Positions 42,540 through 51,366 of a stretch of DNA of 64,000 nucleotides are shown in pieces. Both the position numbers and the translations under genes were made by a program. The DNA lies in the NCBI GenBank assembly GCA_017518185.1, contig JAFWWB010000030.1, positions 20,606-84,605 on the forward strand, written 5' to 3'. Every line of letters starts with the position of its first letter. Positions within the stretch are counted from its first letter, which is position 1. Under the pieces are notes generated by a model. It made no database searches, was not told where the DNA came from, and saw nothing but the letters and a program-made list of their open reading frames with translations. The stretch comes from Lachnospiraceae bacterium. GTDB taxonomy: Bacteria; Bacillota; Clostridia; Lachnospirales; Lachnospiraceae.

Positions 42540-44204
42540 ATGAGTAAAAAAAAGAAAAAGAAACAATTTAACAGAAATGGAGAGGCGGCTGCAGTTTCCG
42601 GAAACGAGACTGTAGCTTCTTTGAGTGAACCGGAAACAGAGGAAGACACGGAACAGAAGGCTTCCCCGGATGATGATAGGACGGAGATCCTGCCCAGGAT
42701 ACCCGAGGAGTATCTTGCGCCCGAAGCACAGATGCCTGAAGAAGCCGTCATAGTGGGGCCGTCGGAGCTGCCGGCAGAAGAGCCGGTGTATTATGAGACG
42801 GAAGTACAGGAGCCTGAGGAGGCGGAGGTGGCCGGACGGGATCTGCCTGAGCCGCAGGATGCCGTTTATACAGGAAGGGATCACGAGCCCGAGCCGGAGA
42901 GTTATGAAGAACCCGTTCCCGAAGATGAGGACGTGGAATACCTTATGCCCGATGATGGTGAAGGTGAGTATATCCCGGATGACATAGATGCGGATGATGC
43001 GTCCATGGCTTCCTACATGAAGGAAGTGGGAGGAAGGAGCAGGTGCTGGCTTTCCGCCAACAGGCGTTTTGTGGTGTTTGCGCTGATGTGCGCAGCGCTC
43101 TGTGCGGTGATAGTGCTGGCGGCGGCAAAGATAGCCGGAAAGAAGAGGCCGGCGGTATCCGCTGATGCGGTCTCACTCAATGTTGCCGAGACTGCCACGC
43201 CTACGGAAGGCGGCATTCCCATTCCGCCGGATCCACTGAAGGCCGAGACCGAAGGCGATGTGGTAAACCTGGTAAAACAGTATTTTGAAGCCAGGCAGGC
43301 TGATGATATAGAATCCTACAAGAGCCTCCGTAGCTATACGGATGCCCTGGAGATAGCCAAGACAGCGGCAAAGAGCGAATACATCGAAAGCTACGACGAT
43401 ATCTGCTGTTATACCAAGCCGGGTCCTTACGAGGATTCCTACATGGTGTATGTTTCCTATAACCTTAAGCTCAAGGACTGGGACAGGAGCGTGCCTGCGC
43501 TTGAGACCCTGGTGCTCTGCAGGGACCAGAACGGGGCCCTGTATGTATACAGCGGCGCTTTCGATGAGAGTGTTGTGGATTATGTAAGGGGAGTCACCTC
43601 ACAGGAGGATGTGGTGGAGCTCTTCCGCAGAGTGGATACCGAGTACCATGAGATCCTGGATTCCGATCCGGAGTTCAACGAATATATGTCGACCCTGACC
43701 CAGCTCATCAAAGACGGAGTGGGTGTCAGACTGGCGGCGGCAGCCGAAGAGGAAGCCCAGGCAAAGCGGGATGCGGAGAACGGACTTTCCGAAAATGCGG
43801 TGGAATTCACGGTTGAGGCAACGGATCACGTGAATGTCCGCTCCTCCGACAGCGAGAATGCGGACAGGCTGGGAAAGGTTGAACCCGGTACCAGGCTTAC
43901 CTGCCTCGGGCAGCTCAATAACGGCTGGTCCAAGGTCGTATACGAAGGAAAGAACGGATATATCAAGTCCGATTACCTGAAGGTGGTGAATGCCACCGAT
44001 GAGGGTGGCGCCGGAGTCACGGTGCAGGGAAAGGTTACCGTCAGCCAGACGGCTAATATCAGGGCTACGGCGGATGTAAACGGAGAGAAGCTGGGAACGG
44101 CCTTTGCGGGAACCCAATATGATCTGGTTGAGAAGGGGCCTGAATGGACCAAGATCCTATACAACGGAACGACAGCCTACATCAAATCAGATTACATTGA
44201 ATAA
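42540..44204 (+). CDS. Membrane-anchored protein with two SH3b domains
   Basis: The 554-residue protein begins with MSKKKKKKQF and an acidic, Glu/Pro-rich cytoplasmic region (about 15-160). One transmembrane helix (about 178-202, RFVVFALMCAALCAVIVL) leads to an extracellular domain (about 225-415) followed by two bacterial SH3 domains (about 420-480 and 495-554, both with NVRSS- or NIRAT-like starts and the ending YIKSDYL/YIKSDYI). SH3b domains usually bind peptidoglycan. ATG 42540 has no visible Shine-Dalgarno and lies 13 bases after tRNA-Arg, so its mRNA probably arises from the tRNA promoter. Confidence 0.75.
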   Translation: MSKKKKKKQFNRNGEAAAVSGNETVASLSEPETEEDTEQKASPDDDRTEILPRIPEEYLAPEAQMPEEAVIVGPSELPAEEPVYYETEVQEPEEAEVAGRDLPEPQDAVYTGRDHEPEPESYEEPVPEDEDVEYLMPDDGEGEYIPDDIDADDASMASYMKEVGGRSRCWLSANRRFVVFALMCAALCAVIVLAAAKIAGKKRPAVSADAVSLNVAETATPTEGGIPIPPDPLKAETEGDVVNLVKQYFEARQADDIESYKSLRSYTDALEIAKTAAKSEYIESYDDICCYTKPGPYEDSYMVYVSYNLKLKDWDRSVPALETLVLCRDQNGALYVYSGAFDESVVDYVRGVTSQEDVVELFRRVDTEYHEILDSDPEFNEYMSTLTQLIKDGVGVRLAAAAEEEAQAKRDAENGLSENAVEFTVEATDHVNVRSSDSENADRLGKVEPGTRLTCLGQLNNGWSKVVYEGKNGYIKSDYLKVVNATDEGGAGVTVQGKVTVSQTANIRATADVNGEKLGTAFAGTQYDLVEKGPEWTKILYNGTTAYIKSDYIE

Positions 44205-44221
44205 TTCATACAGAACACAAT

Positions 44222-44251
44222 AAAACTCCTGCCGGCGGGCAGGAGTTTTTT
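44222..44251. terminator. Bidirectional terminator between convergent genes
   Basis: A 12-bp stem, AAAACTCCTGCC (44222-44233) with GGCAGGAGTTTT (44238-44249), GGCG loop, with A-run and T-run on opposite sides, so it serves both strands. Confidence 0.88.
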
Positions 44252-44264
44252 GACGGCTGACTGG

Positions 44265-44290
44265 CAGGGAGATATCTCCCTGTTTTTTTT
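44265..44290 (+). terminator. Second terminator hairpin, plus strand
   Basis: CAGGGAGA/TATCTCCCTG near-palindrome (44265-44282) followed by eight T (44283-44290). It backs up the preceding terminator against read-through into the minus-strand gene. Confidence 0.7.
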
Positions 44291-44299
44291 CTCCGGGTT

Positions 44300-45571
44300 T
44301 TATTCAAGTATATCCATGAAGTACTCGGAGATCCTGTTCTGGATCGCGTAATCTTCTATAGTAAGTGAGCCGAATTCTTTTACGAAGTCCTCCATAGAGC
44401 CTTCATATCCGTAATCTTCCTTTATCTTTTCCCTGTCCTCGTCGGTTATCGTGATCCCCAGGTCGGAAGCTATCGCACGGTAGAGGAGGGAGTAGTAGAC
44501 ATTCTCTGCTGCAGAGTGCATGATATCACCCTTCAGGTCGTCCATGGTTATGCCGTACGTCTCGCACATGGATGAGACCGACATTCCGTTCATCTGCGAG
44601 CTCTCGTTGTAGCGCTCCAGAAGCTCATTATAATTGGAAGTAACCTCTTCGGCGGGGAGTTCGGATACATAGAAGCGTCCCAGAAGGAATTCCCCCAGAT
44701 CCTGGTTAAGAAGCTGTCTTCTGAATTCCTTTCGTATACCTTCCGCAGTGGTTATCTCTCCGCCGGAGGCCTTTGATGCGAGCTCGTCATCAAGCTCGGG
44801 GTAGGTCTTTTCGCCTTTGATGGCGTTGAGAGTGATGGTAAAGACCGCATCCTTACCGGCAAGCTCCTCGGAGTAGTTTTCCGGGAAGGTAACGGGCACA
44901 TCCTTTGTCTCGCCGACCTTCATGCCGACTATGCCCTCAGTGAAGCCGGGGATATAAGCACTTTCGCCGATGATAAGCTCGGGATCGCTGCCAGTGCCGC
45001 CGTCAAAAGCCACGCCGTCCAGAGTACCGACATAGTTTATGTCCACGGTGTCGTGCATCTGGGCTACGGTACGGTCGGTTTCCTTTACTTCCGCATAGGG
45101 TTCTATGATCTGGGTCCGGATGGTGCTCTCGATCTCCTCGTCCGTCACACTGACCTCGGAGCGGAGATAAGCGTTGTCCCTGTAGTTGCTTACATAAAAG
45201 GTTATGCCTTCGGATTCCAGCTTGAGCATTTCCCCCTCGGAGAGGAGCTTTTCAAAGTCTGTGTCCGTAGGATTGAACTCGTCCGCGGAAGGTATGGCGG
45301 GCGTGTTCTCAAAGAGTTCGGAATTGTCTACGACCGTTTCGCCGTCAGCGGAGACGGCGGCCGGGGGTTCCGCGGGAGTCTCCTTCTTCTTTATAACAAT
45401 GCACGCCACTATGACGATGATGGCGACGGCGGCTATGAGAAGCTCGGCGATCAGGACGCTGCGTCCTTTCTTTACAGCCTCCTGATCGGGAACATATTCT
45501 CCCGGAGAGGCGGTCTCGGGTTCGGCGGAGAGGGAAGGGCTTTCCTCCTCCAGGATATCATTTTCGTTCAT
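44300..45571 (-). CDS. Membrane-anchored trigger-factor-like FKBP prolyl isomerase
   Basis: The 423-residue protein has an acidic cytoplasmic N-terminus, a transmembrane helix (about 42-62, LIAELLIAAVAIIVIVACIV), a low-complexity linker and an extracytoplasmic folding module. An FKBP domain (about 165-260) has VDINYVGTLDGVAFDGGTGSDPEL and IPGFTEGIVGMKVGE. The region 265-420 is all-helical, with a TTAEGIRKEFRRQLL start typical of trigger-factor C domains. The absence of the ribosome-binding domain and the TM anchor make it a surface foldase, like a PrsA analogue. The start has AAGGAGGAAC upstream on the minus strand. Confidence 0.82.
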   Translation of the reverse strand: MNENDILEEESPSLSAEPETASPGEYVPDQEAVKKGRSVLIAELLIAAVAIIVIVACIVIKKKETPAEPPAAVSADGETVVDNSELFENTPAIPSADEFNPTDTDFEKLLSEGEMLKLESEGITFYVSNYRDNAYLRSEVSVTDEEIESTIRTQIIEPYAEVKETDRTVAQMHDTVDINYVGTLDGVAFDGGTGSDPELIIGESAYIPGFTEGIVGMKVGETKDVPVTFPENYSEELAGKDAVFTITLNAIKGEKTYPELDDELASKASGGEITTAEGIRKEFRRQLLNQDLGEFLLGRFYVSELPAEEVTSNYNELLERYNESSQMNGMSVSSMCETYGITMDDLKGDIMHSAAENVYYSLLYRAIASDLGITITDEDREKIKEDYGYEGSMEDFVKEFGSLTIEDYAIQNRISEYFMDILE

Positions 45572-45692
45572 TATATATAGTTCCTCCTTAAGTAATTATT
45601 CGATGCCTCCGGGATTGCTGCGTTGCTTCGCAACCCCTTCAAGCGGACATCATAGCATAGCATGAATACGCGGAAACCGCAATAACATCCGC

Positions 45693-45720
45693 TTGACAAA
45701 AGTAGTGTTTCATGTAAAAC
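45693..45720 (+). promoter_or_regulatory. Promoter just upstream of the EAL/beta-helix gene
   Basis: A perfect TTGACA at 45693-45698, a 16-base spacer and TAAAAC at 45715-45720. The start of transcription (about 45727) is only a few bases before ATG 45731, and no Shine-Dalgarno is present. Confidence 0.6.
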
Positions 45721-45730
45721 TACTAACTGT

Positions 45731-48700
45731 ATGGGTGAAAGAAAACGTATTGCCCTGCTCATGGGCAAGGCAGATGACGAATATCAGAGCAGGTTCATCA
45801 GGGGATTCTTTGAAAAGGCATTCTCTGAAGGTTTTGATGTCTGCGTTTTTTCCATGCATTTCATGTATCAGAATACCACCGTCAGGGAGAGGGGAGATGC
45901 CAATATCTTCCGTCTGGCCAATCCGGAGCTCTTCGAGGCAGTGGTCATACTTTCGGATACCATGCAGTCTCCGGGCGTTCTCAGTGCCGTAGAGAATGAA
46001 CTGAAAAAAAACTTTACGAAACCCGTGCTTGCGGTGGATCTGGACAGCGAATCCTTCCCTTCGGTATGGACGGACGGATATACACCCCAGCGCAAGCTCA
46101 TCGATCATCTCATAGAAGTACATCACTATACGGATATCGCTTTTCTCACCGGTAAAAGATGGCACCCCCACTCGATACAGAGGCTGAAGGCCTATGAGGA
46201 TTCCATGCGGGCCCATGGGCTGGAGGTAAGGGAGGACAGGGAGTTTTACGGTGATTTCTGGTACAGCAGCGGTGAGGTATGTGTCAAGGAACTGCTCAGA
46301 TCGGAAAGCGGGCTTCCACGCGCCATAGCCTGTGCCAACGACTGTATGGCCATAGGCGTTTGCCAGGCGCTTCACGAGAATGATATAAGCATCCCTGATG
46401 AAGTGGCCGTGGTGGGCTTTGACTGTACGGAGGAGGGGCGTTACAGTCCCGTACCCTTAAGCAGTGCGTATATGCCGGCAAGATCCACGGGTGAACATGC
46501 CGCCGAGAGCATAATCAGCATGATAAACGGCGGGGGGATCACTGAACATGAGACTAAACCGGATGTCTTTATCGGTCGCAGCTGCGGCTGTTCGGAGATG
46601 GTACATGCCGACGATGTACTCCTCAGGGACAGATGGCAGACGGAAAAATCCCTTACCGGACTGTTCTCGCTTCAGAACATGCTTTATGACGATCTTATGA
46701 TCCAGCATAATCTCAAGAGTTTTCTTGATGTAGTATACAGTTATCTTTATCAGATAAACGGTTTCAGGGAGTTCCATCTCTGTCTGTCGGAGCTTTGGAT
46801 GACGCCGGCAGCCCTTACGGAGGGACGTATGTCCGGTACAGGCTATACCGAACGTACACTTAAAGCGCTGGCGGCTTACGAGGATTTTGAACGCGAGGAC
46901 AGTATAAGCACCCAGAACTGTTTCGATACCTCGCTCATACTGCCGGAGCTTCATGAGACAGAAGGAAAGCCGAAGGCTTATTTCTTCACGCCCCTTTTCT
47001 TTGAGTCCATCTGCCTCGGCTATGCAGCGGTGAGCTACGGCTCCGATCCCAGAGGGTATGACGATACCTATCTCTGGTGGGTAAGAGCTATCATGCGCGG
47101 GCTGGAATGCTTAAGACGTACCCTTCTCGAAGCGGAGGACAGGACGCTGGCAGAGAGCGGAGCTGACGTGAGCGACGAGGAACGCCGCAGCATGGAAGAG
47201 GTGGGAAGGATACTGGATGAGAACAGGCTGTCCTATTTCTACCAGCCCATAGTAAGTGCTGTTGACGGAAGCATATACGCCTTCGAGGCGCTGATGCGCG
47301 CAAAGAGCGAGATGAAGATCTCACCGCTGCAGATAATAAAATATGCGACAGAGCTGAAGCGTCTTGCGGACGTTGAGAAGGCTACATTCATAAACGTGCT
47401 GACCCAGGTGGAGGAGGAAGAGGAAGCCTTCGCCGGCCGCCACGTGTTCATCAACAGTATACCGGGTACCAGACTCGACCAGCATGATTATCTGAAGATA
47501 GAATCACTGCTCACAAAGAGGGGCGGTCAGGCAGTGGTGGAGCTTACCGAGCAGGCGGAGCTTAACGATAACGAGCTCAGTGATATGAAGCTCCGCTTCT
47601 CAAGGATGGGAGTGGGTACTGCCGTAGACGATTACGGGACAGGTTTTTCAAACGTGACAAATCTTCTGAGGTACATGCCGGATTATGTCAAGGTGGACAG
47701 ATCCCTCCTTTCAGGCATACAGGACAGTCCCCAGAAGCAGCATTTTGTCAGGGAAATCGTAGGTTTTTCACATGACAACAATATCAAGGTGCTGGCTGAG
47801 GGCGTTGAGAACAGCGAGGAGCTGCAGACCGTCATCATCCTGGGCTGTGATCTGATACAGGGGTATTATACCGGCAGGCCTTTGCCGGAGGTCATTTCCC
47901 ATATCAATGAAGATATAATAGAAGAGATAAAGCGCTATCAGAAGCAGCGCGAGGACGGTGCCGGCTGCCGTATGTTCGAAGCAGGCAGGAGTGGCCGTGT
48001 GCGCGTTTCCACCCTGGTGAAAGAGGGATACAGCGGCATACTCTGTACGGGAGGAGCCCATGCCTTCAAGGATTTCACCATAAGCGGATCCCCCGGACAG
48101 CCTGCGGATCTCTTTATCGAGGTCGCCGGTGATTTTGACGGCCAGATCACTCTGGAAAAGGTACATTTGAGCGGCAGGCGGCATAAGCCGCTTATCGAGC
48201 TTTCGCCCGGGGCGAAGCTCACGCTGGTCCTCGAGGGAGAGAATATACTGAACGACGGCGGTATCCATGTGCCCGAGGGAGCGGAACTTGTGATCCAGGG
48301 CGAGGGTGACTTGACCATACAGATGAACAGGGGCGATTACTGCGCCATAGGCTGCGCCAAGGGGAATTCCGGTAAGATATCCTTCTACCAGGACGGCGGC
48401 ATACTCATAGATGCCTTCGGAAGCGGCGGCGTGGCCATAGGGGCCGGCGGCAGTACGGATATAGAGATACACAGGGGAAGGTATGTTGTGCAGCTCAACG
48501 GCGGAAGCGGGGTTGGCATAGGCAGCATCAATTCCGATGTGACGATGAAGATACATGACTGTGAGATAGATATGGCCATTTCCTGCGGAGAGGCCTGCGG
48601 CATAGGTTCATACAGCGGCAATGCGGATCTTGATATACAGAGCGTATTCATGCACTGCTTCTTAAACGGTAAGAATGTGGTTGCGGCAGGCAGCGTAAAA

Positions 48701-49030
48701 GGGAACAGCAGGGTATATTTCAAGGATATGGGGGTCAATACCGATATCAGGGCTGATGCCGGCAGCGGCGCAGGGAGCGTGGAAGGAAGCGCCGACGTTA
48801 TCATAGATAATGTGGCATATCATTTTGCCGGTACGGGAAAGAACGTATATGCCTACGGCCCGGTCAGCGGAGTGGGGAGCCTGGAGGTTTTCGACGGGGA
48901 TGTGAACGTGAGGCTCCGCAATGACAGCGGAAAAGACCATGCCTTTGAAGATGAGTCAAAGGCAGTGAAGAAATGCAGGGCTGAGCTTGCCCTGAACGGT
49001 ACCGTATTCAGGTTCGGGGAACCCGGATAA
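45731..49030 (+). CDS. LacI-type sensor/EAL phosphodiesterase/beta-helix fusion
   Basis: The 1099-residue protein has a LacI/ribose-binding-like sensor domain without helix-turn-helix (about 5-295: RKRIALLMG, the CANDCMAIGVCQAL hinge and VGFDCTEEG). A GAF-like region follows (about 310-470). The EAL domain (about 490-735) keeps E519 in FEAL, Asn in FINSI, VELTE, VDDYG, VKVDRS, AEGVE and IQGYY, so it should cleave cyclic-di-GMP. The C-terminal third (about 745-1099) is a Gly-rich right-handed beta-helix-like array with GVAIGAGGS, GVGIGSIN and CGIGSYS turns. No signal peptide, so this normally extracellular repeat is cytoplasmic here. Confidence 0.85.
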   Translation: MGERKRIALLMGKADDEYQSRFIRGFFEKAFSEGFDVCVFSMHFMYQNTTVRERGDANIFRLANPELFEAVVILSDTMQSPGVLSAVENELKKNFTKPVLAVDLDSESFPSVWTDGYTPQRKLIDHLIEVHHYTDIAFLTGKRWHPHSIQRLKAYEDSMRAHGLEVREDREFYGDFWYSSGEVCVKELLRSESGLPRAIACANDCMAIGVCQALHENDISIPDEVAVVGFDCTEEGRYSPVPLSSAYMPARSTGEHAAESIISMINGGGITEHETKPDVFIGRSCGCSEMVHADDVLLRDRWQTEKSLTGLFSLQNMLYDDLMIQHNLKSFLDVVYSYLYQINGFREFHLCLSELWMTPAALTEGRMSGTGYTERTLKALAAYEDFEREDSISTQNCFDTSLILPELHETEGKPKAYFFTPLFFESICLGYAAVSYGSDPRGYDDTYLWWVRAIMRGLECLRRTLLEAEDRTLAESGADVSDEERRSMEEVGRILDENRLSYFYQPIVSAVDGSIYAFEALMRAKSEMKISPLQIIKYATELKRLADVEKATFINVLTQVEEEEEAFAGRHVFINSIPGTRLDQHDYLKIESLLTKRGGQAVVELTEQAELNDNELSDMKLRFSRMGVGTAVDDYGTGFSNVTNLLRYMPDYVKVDRSLLSGIQDSPQKQHFVREIVGFSHDNNIKVLAEGVENSEELQTVIILGCDLIQGYYTGRPLPEVISHINEDIIEEIKRYQKQREDGAGCRMFEAGRSGRVRVSTLVKEGYSGILCTGGAHAFKDFTISGSPGQPADLFIEVAGDFDGQITLEKVHLSGRRHKPLIELSPGAKLTLVLEGENILNDGGIHVPEGAELVIQGEGDLTIQMNRGDYCAIGCAKGNSGKISFYQDGGILIDAFGSGGVAIGAGGSTDIEIHRGRYVVQLNGGSGVGIGSINSDVTMKIHDCEIDMAISCGEACGIGSYSGNADLDIQSVFMHCFLNGKNVVAAGSVKGNSRVYFKDMGVNTDIRADAGSGAGSVEGSADVIIDNVAYHFAGTGKNVYAYGPVSGVGSLEVFDGDVNVRLRNDSGKDHAFEDESKAVKKCRAELALNGTVFRFGEPG

Positions 49031-49274
49031 AGGAGCTGCGGCCGTATTCGTCCGTGGTCTTAATATAATCGTAGCCGGAGCTTTCGCTGTCGGAGAGCTC
49101 CTTTTTGTAGGCATTTATCTCTGCTCTTATCTGTTCTGCGGGGACGGGGAAGGAGAGCTTTTCACGTATCTCGTCTACCGACAGTCCAAGGTCGCAGAGA
49201 TGCCTTATGGAGCCACGGGCTGCCATATCAAAGGTAAAGTTAGAAAGAGCGTTTTTAAAAACGTTGTTTTCCAT
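49008..49274 (-). CDS. Small hypothetical protein, minus strand
   Basis: The 88-residue protein contains a helical segment, IRHLCDLGLSVDEIREKL, that resembles a helix-turn-helix, then a short Tyr/Ser-rich tail. The family is not recognised. It is convergent with the preceding large gene and overlaps its 3' end by 23 bases. On the minus strand a TATACT at about 49290 sits 9 bases before the ATG, and no Shine-Dalgarno is visible. It is divergent to the dehydrogenase, whose ribosome binding site shares the same 40 bases. Confidence 0.55.
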   Translation of the reverse strand: MENNVFKNALSNFTFDMAARGSIRHLCDLGLSVDEIREKLSFPVPAEQIRAEINAYKKELSDSESSGYDYIKTTDEYGRSSFIRVPRT

Positions 49275-49313
49275 AATAAGTACAGTATATCATAAAGATG
49301 GAGGAGTGAAAAG

Positions 49314-50372
49314 ATGAACCGGTTCCGTTTGCCCTATCACCTTATAGTGGAGGAGGGAGTATTTGATGACATTCCGGGAGCTATGAGCGATGTGTTCCCC
49401 AAGCTTTACAGGAGAAAGACCATCGTGGTCACTGAAGAGAATCTTAAGGGGATCTTCTCAAAAAGACTTGAGGAGATAATGAAGGATTTCCCCAAGAGCG
49501 AGCTCTATCTCATACAAAAGGCTGATTACGACAGTGCCGTGGCACTGGCGAAGTATATAACCATGAACGAGGTGACACTGGTCATCGGCTTCGGAGGGGG
49601 AACGGTGCTGGATCTGGCCAAGTTTGCAGCCTTCGTGTCGAAATCACAGCTCATATCCCTGCCTACCACGCTTTCCAACGATTCACTGGCTTCACCTGTG
49701 GCGGTGCTGGGGACCGTGGGCAAGGCCAGGAAGAGCTTCCGCTGCACCATACCCGATGCCATACTTGTGGATGTCAATGTAGTAAAGGGAGCCCCCGACA
49801 GACAGCTGCTGGCGGGCATAGGTGATACCGTTTCGAAGTACACCGCACTTTATGACTGGAAGCTGGCAGGGGAAAAGAACGGGGATCCGGTAGATGACTT
49901 TGCCTACATGATCTCCCGCATGGCCTTTGACTCGGTGCTCTACAGCGAGAATGAAGAGCTAAAGAGCAGGGACTTCATCCTGAGACTGACCCGTGCGCTT
50001 GTCATGGGGGGACTTGCCATGGAGATAGCGGGACATTCCAGACCCAGCTCCGGTTCCGAGCATCTTTTCTGCCACTGTCTGGAGGAAAACTTCTCGGAGC
50101 AGGTGTGCGTACCACACGGTATCGCAACGGCTATGGGAAGCTATCCCGCCTGTGTGTTCCAGGGGAGGAAGACCAAGAAGGTGAGTACGGTGATAAAGCA
50201 GTACGGCATACCCGTGAAGCCTTCGGCCAACGGAGTGACCAAAGAGATATTCACGAAAGCCTGGCAGGGGGCTGCAGCTACGAGAGCCGACAGATATACC
50301 ATACTCAACGAATGTGATCTTTCGGACCAGCGTCTCTCCGAGATATATGATGAGATGGAGGCATTATTCTGA
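49314..50372 (+). CDS. Glycerol-1-phosphate dehydrogenase-like (EgsA/AraM family)
   Basis: The 352-residue enzyme of the iron/zinc alcohol dehydrogenase family would reduce dihydroxyacetone phosphate to sn-glycerol-1-phosphate. NAD(P) binding GFGGGTVLDLAK (residues 83-94), SLPTTLSNDSLASPVAV, AGIGDTVSKY, and the metal ligands in GHSRPSSGSEHLFCH and CVPHGIATAM are all kept. Bacterial members give the G1P backbone for archaea-like glycerolipids in some Firmicutes, but substrates vary. The start has ATGGAGGAGTGAAAAG upstream. Its stop overlaps the SGNH hydrolase gene. Confidence 0.82.
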   Translation: MNRFRLPYHLIVEEGVFDDIPGAMSDVFPKLYRRKTIVVTEENLKGIFSKRLEEIMKDFPKSELYLIQKADYDSAVALAKYITMNEVTLVIGFGGGTVLDLAKFAAFVSKSQLISLPTTLSNDSLASPVAVLGTVGKARKSFRCTIPDAILVDVNVVKGAPDRQLLAGIGDTVSKYTALYDWKLAGEKNGDPVDDFAYMISRMAFDSVLYSENEELKSRDFILRLTRALVMGGLAMEIAGHSRPSSGSEHLFCHCLEENFSEQVCVPHGIATAMGSYPACVFQGRKTKKVSTVIKQYGIPVKPSANGVTKEIFTKAWQGAAATRADRYTILNECDLSDQRLSEIYDEMEALF

Positions 50373-51334
50373 TGAAGAAGAATTGGCTGTGCCTAGCCGC
50401 TCTTGCGGCATCCTGCGTATCCCTCTCAGTCATGAGGGTCCAGGCCGCACCGGAGCTTATGCCGGACGGAGAGGTCTTTGATGCGGAGTATTACGCACAG
50501 CAGTATCCGGAGGTGGCGGCTTTCATGGGCTCCACCGATGCACAGGTGCTCTACAGCCACTATAAGCTTTTCGGTAAGGATGAGGGACGGCATGCCCAGA
50601 AGCCGGGAGAGGAGCTTACGGCAGAGGAGCTTATCATGTCCGGGATGGTACCTGAGCAGGAGCTTGAGAAGCTCATGGCAGAGCTGGAGATCGGTGAAGA
50701 AGCGCTGAAGGACTATTTCGCCGGCTCCGTCTTTGTAGGCGACTCGGTGATGATGGGCTACAAATACCACCTGAACTCCTTCAGGGATGCTGTTCCCGCT
50801 TCATCGGTGGTGCTGGCATCCGTGGGTTATTCCTGCATACACGCCCTTAAAGAGGTTGATGAGCTGCATCCGGCTTTCCGTGGACAGAAGCAGCCGGTAT
50901 GGAAGAGCATAGCGGAGCTTAAACCGAAGAGGGTATTCCTGTTCTTCGGGGCCAACGACCTTGTCTGCAGCGACTCCTTTACGGCCTCCAGGAGGGTGTT
51001 CATTCTGGCGGACAGGATAAGGGCTGCGTCACCCGGAACGGAGATAAAGCTCATAAGCATGACACCGGTGTACGGTAATGCCTGTAAAGGTGCTCTGTCA
51101 AATTACGGAGTGGATGTGCTGAATTCCCTTCTTAAGCAGGGGGCAGCAGAGAGAGGCTTCGGGTACGTGGAGATAAATGCCTATCTGAAGGATGAGAAGG
51201 GAACACTTCCCGCGATCTACTGCTCCGATGAGCTGGTGCACGAAACAGCCCCGGCATACTGCATATGGGACGAACGGCTGACACGTTTTGCCATGGCCGA
51301 GCTGGCCGCGGCTGCGGAGCAGAAAAAACAGTAA
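50372..51334 (+). CDS. Secreted SGNH/GDSL hydrolase with N-terminal repeat
   Basis: The 320-residue protein has a cleavable signal peptide (about 1-25, ending VQA-AP). Residues about 30-75 contain FDAEYYAQQYPEVAAF and YKLFGKDEGR, a short repeat of the kind found beside SGNH domains. The SGNH domain has VGDSVMMGYKY with the nucleophile Ser, FGANDL with Asn, and YCSDELVHETAPAY near the end with the Asp/His pair. It would deacylate cell-envelope or dietary polysaccharide esters. It overlaps the dehydrogenase TGA by one base. Confidence 0.8.
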   Translation: MKKNWLCLAALAASCVSLSVMRVQAAPELMPDGEVFDAEYYAQQYPEVAAFMGSTDAQVLYSHYKLFGKDEGRHAQKPGEELTAEELIMSGMVPEQELEKLMAELEIGEEALKDYFAGSVFVGDSVMMGYKYHLNSFRDAVPASSVVLASVGYSCIHALKEVDELHPAFRGQKQPVWKSIAELKPKRVFLFFGANDLVCSDSFTASRRVFILADRIRAASPGTEIKLISMTPVYGNACKGALSNYGVDVLNSLLKQGAAERGFGYVEINAYLKDEKGTLPAIYCSDELVHETAPAYCIWDERLTRFAMAELAAAAEQKKQ

Positions 51335-51335
51335 G

Positions 51336-51362
51336 AAAAAAACGGGGATCTGCCCCGTTTTT
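51336..51362. terminator. Bidirectional terminator of the SGNH gene and tRNA-Leu
   Basis: AACGGGG (51341-51347) and CCCCGTT (51353-51359), loop ATCTG, flanked by A-run and T-run, so it ends both the plus-strand gene and the minus-strand tRNA. Confidence 0.85.
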
Positions 51363-51366
51363 ATGC

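Noticed and set aside
45053-45580. 175-codon plus-strand frame opposite the foldase gene
   Set aside because: It is a shadow of the minus-strand FKBP gene and has no ribosome binding site.
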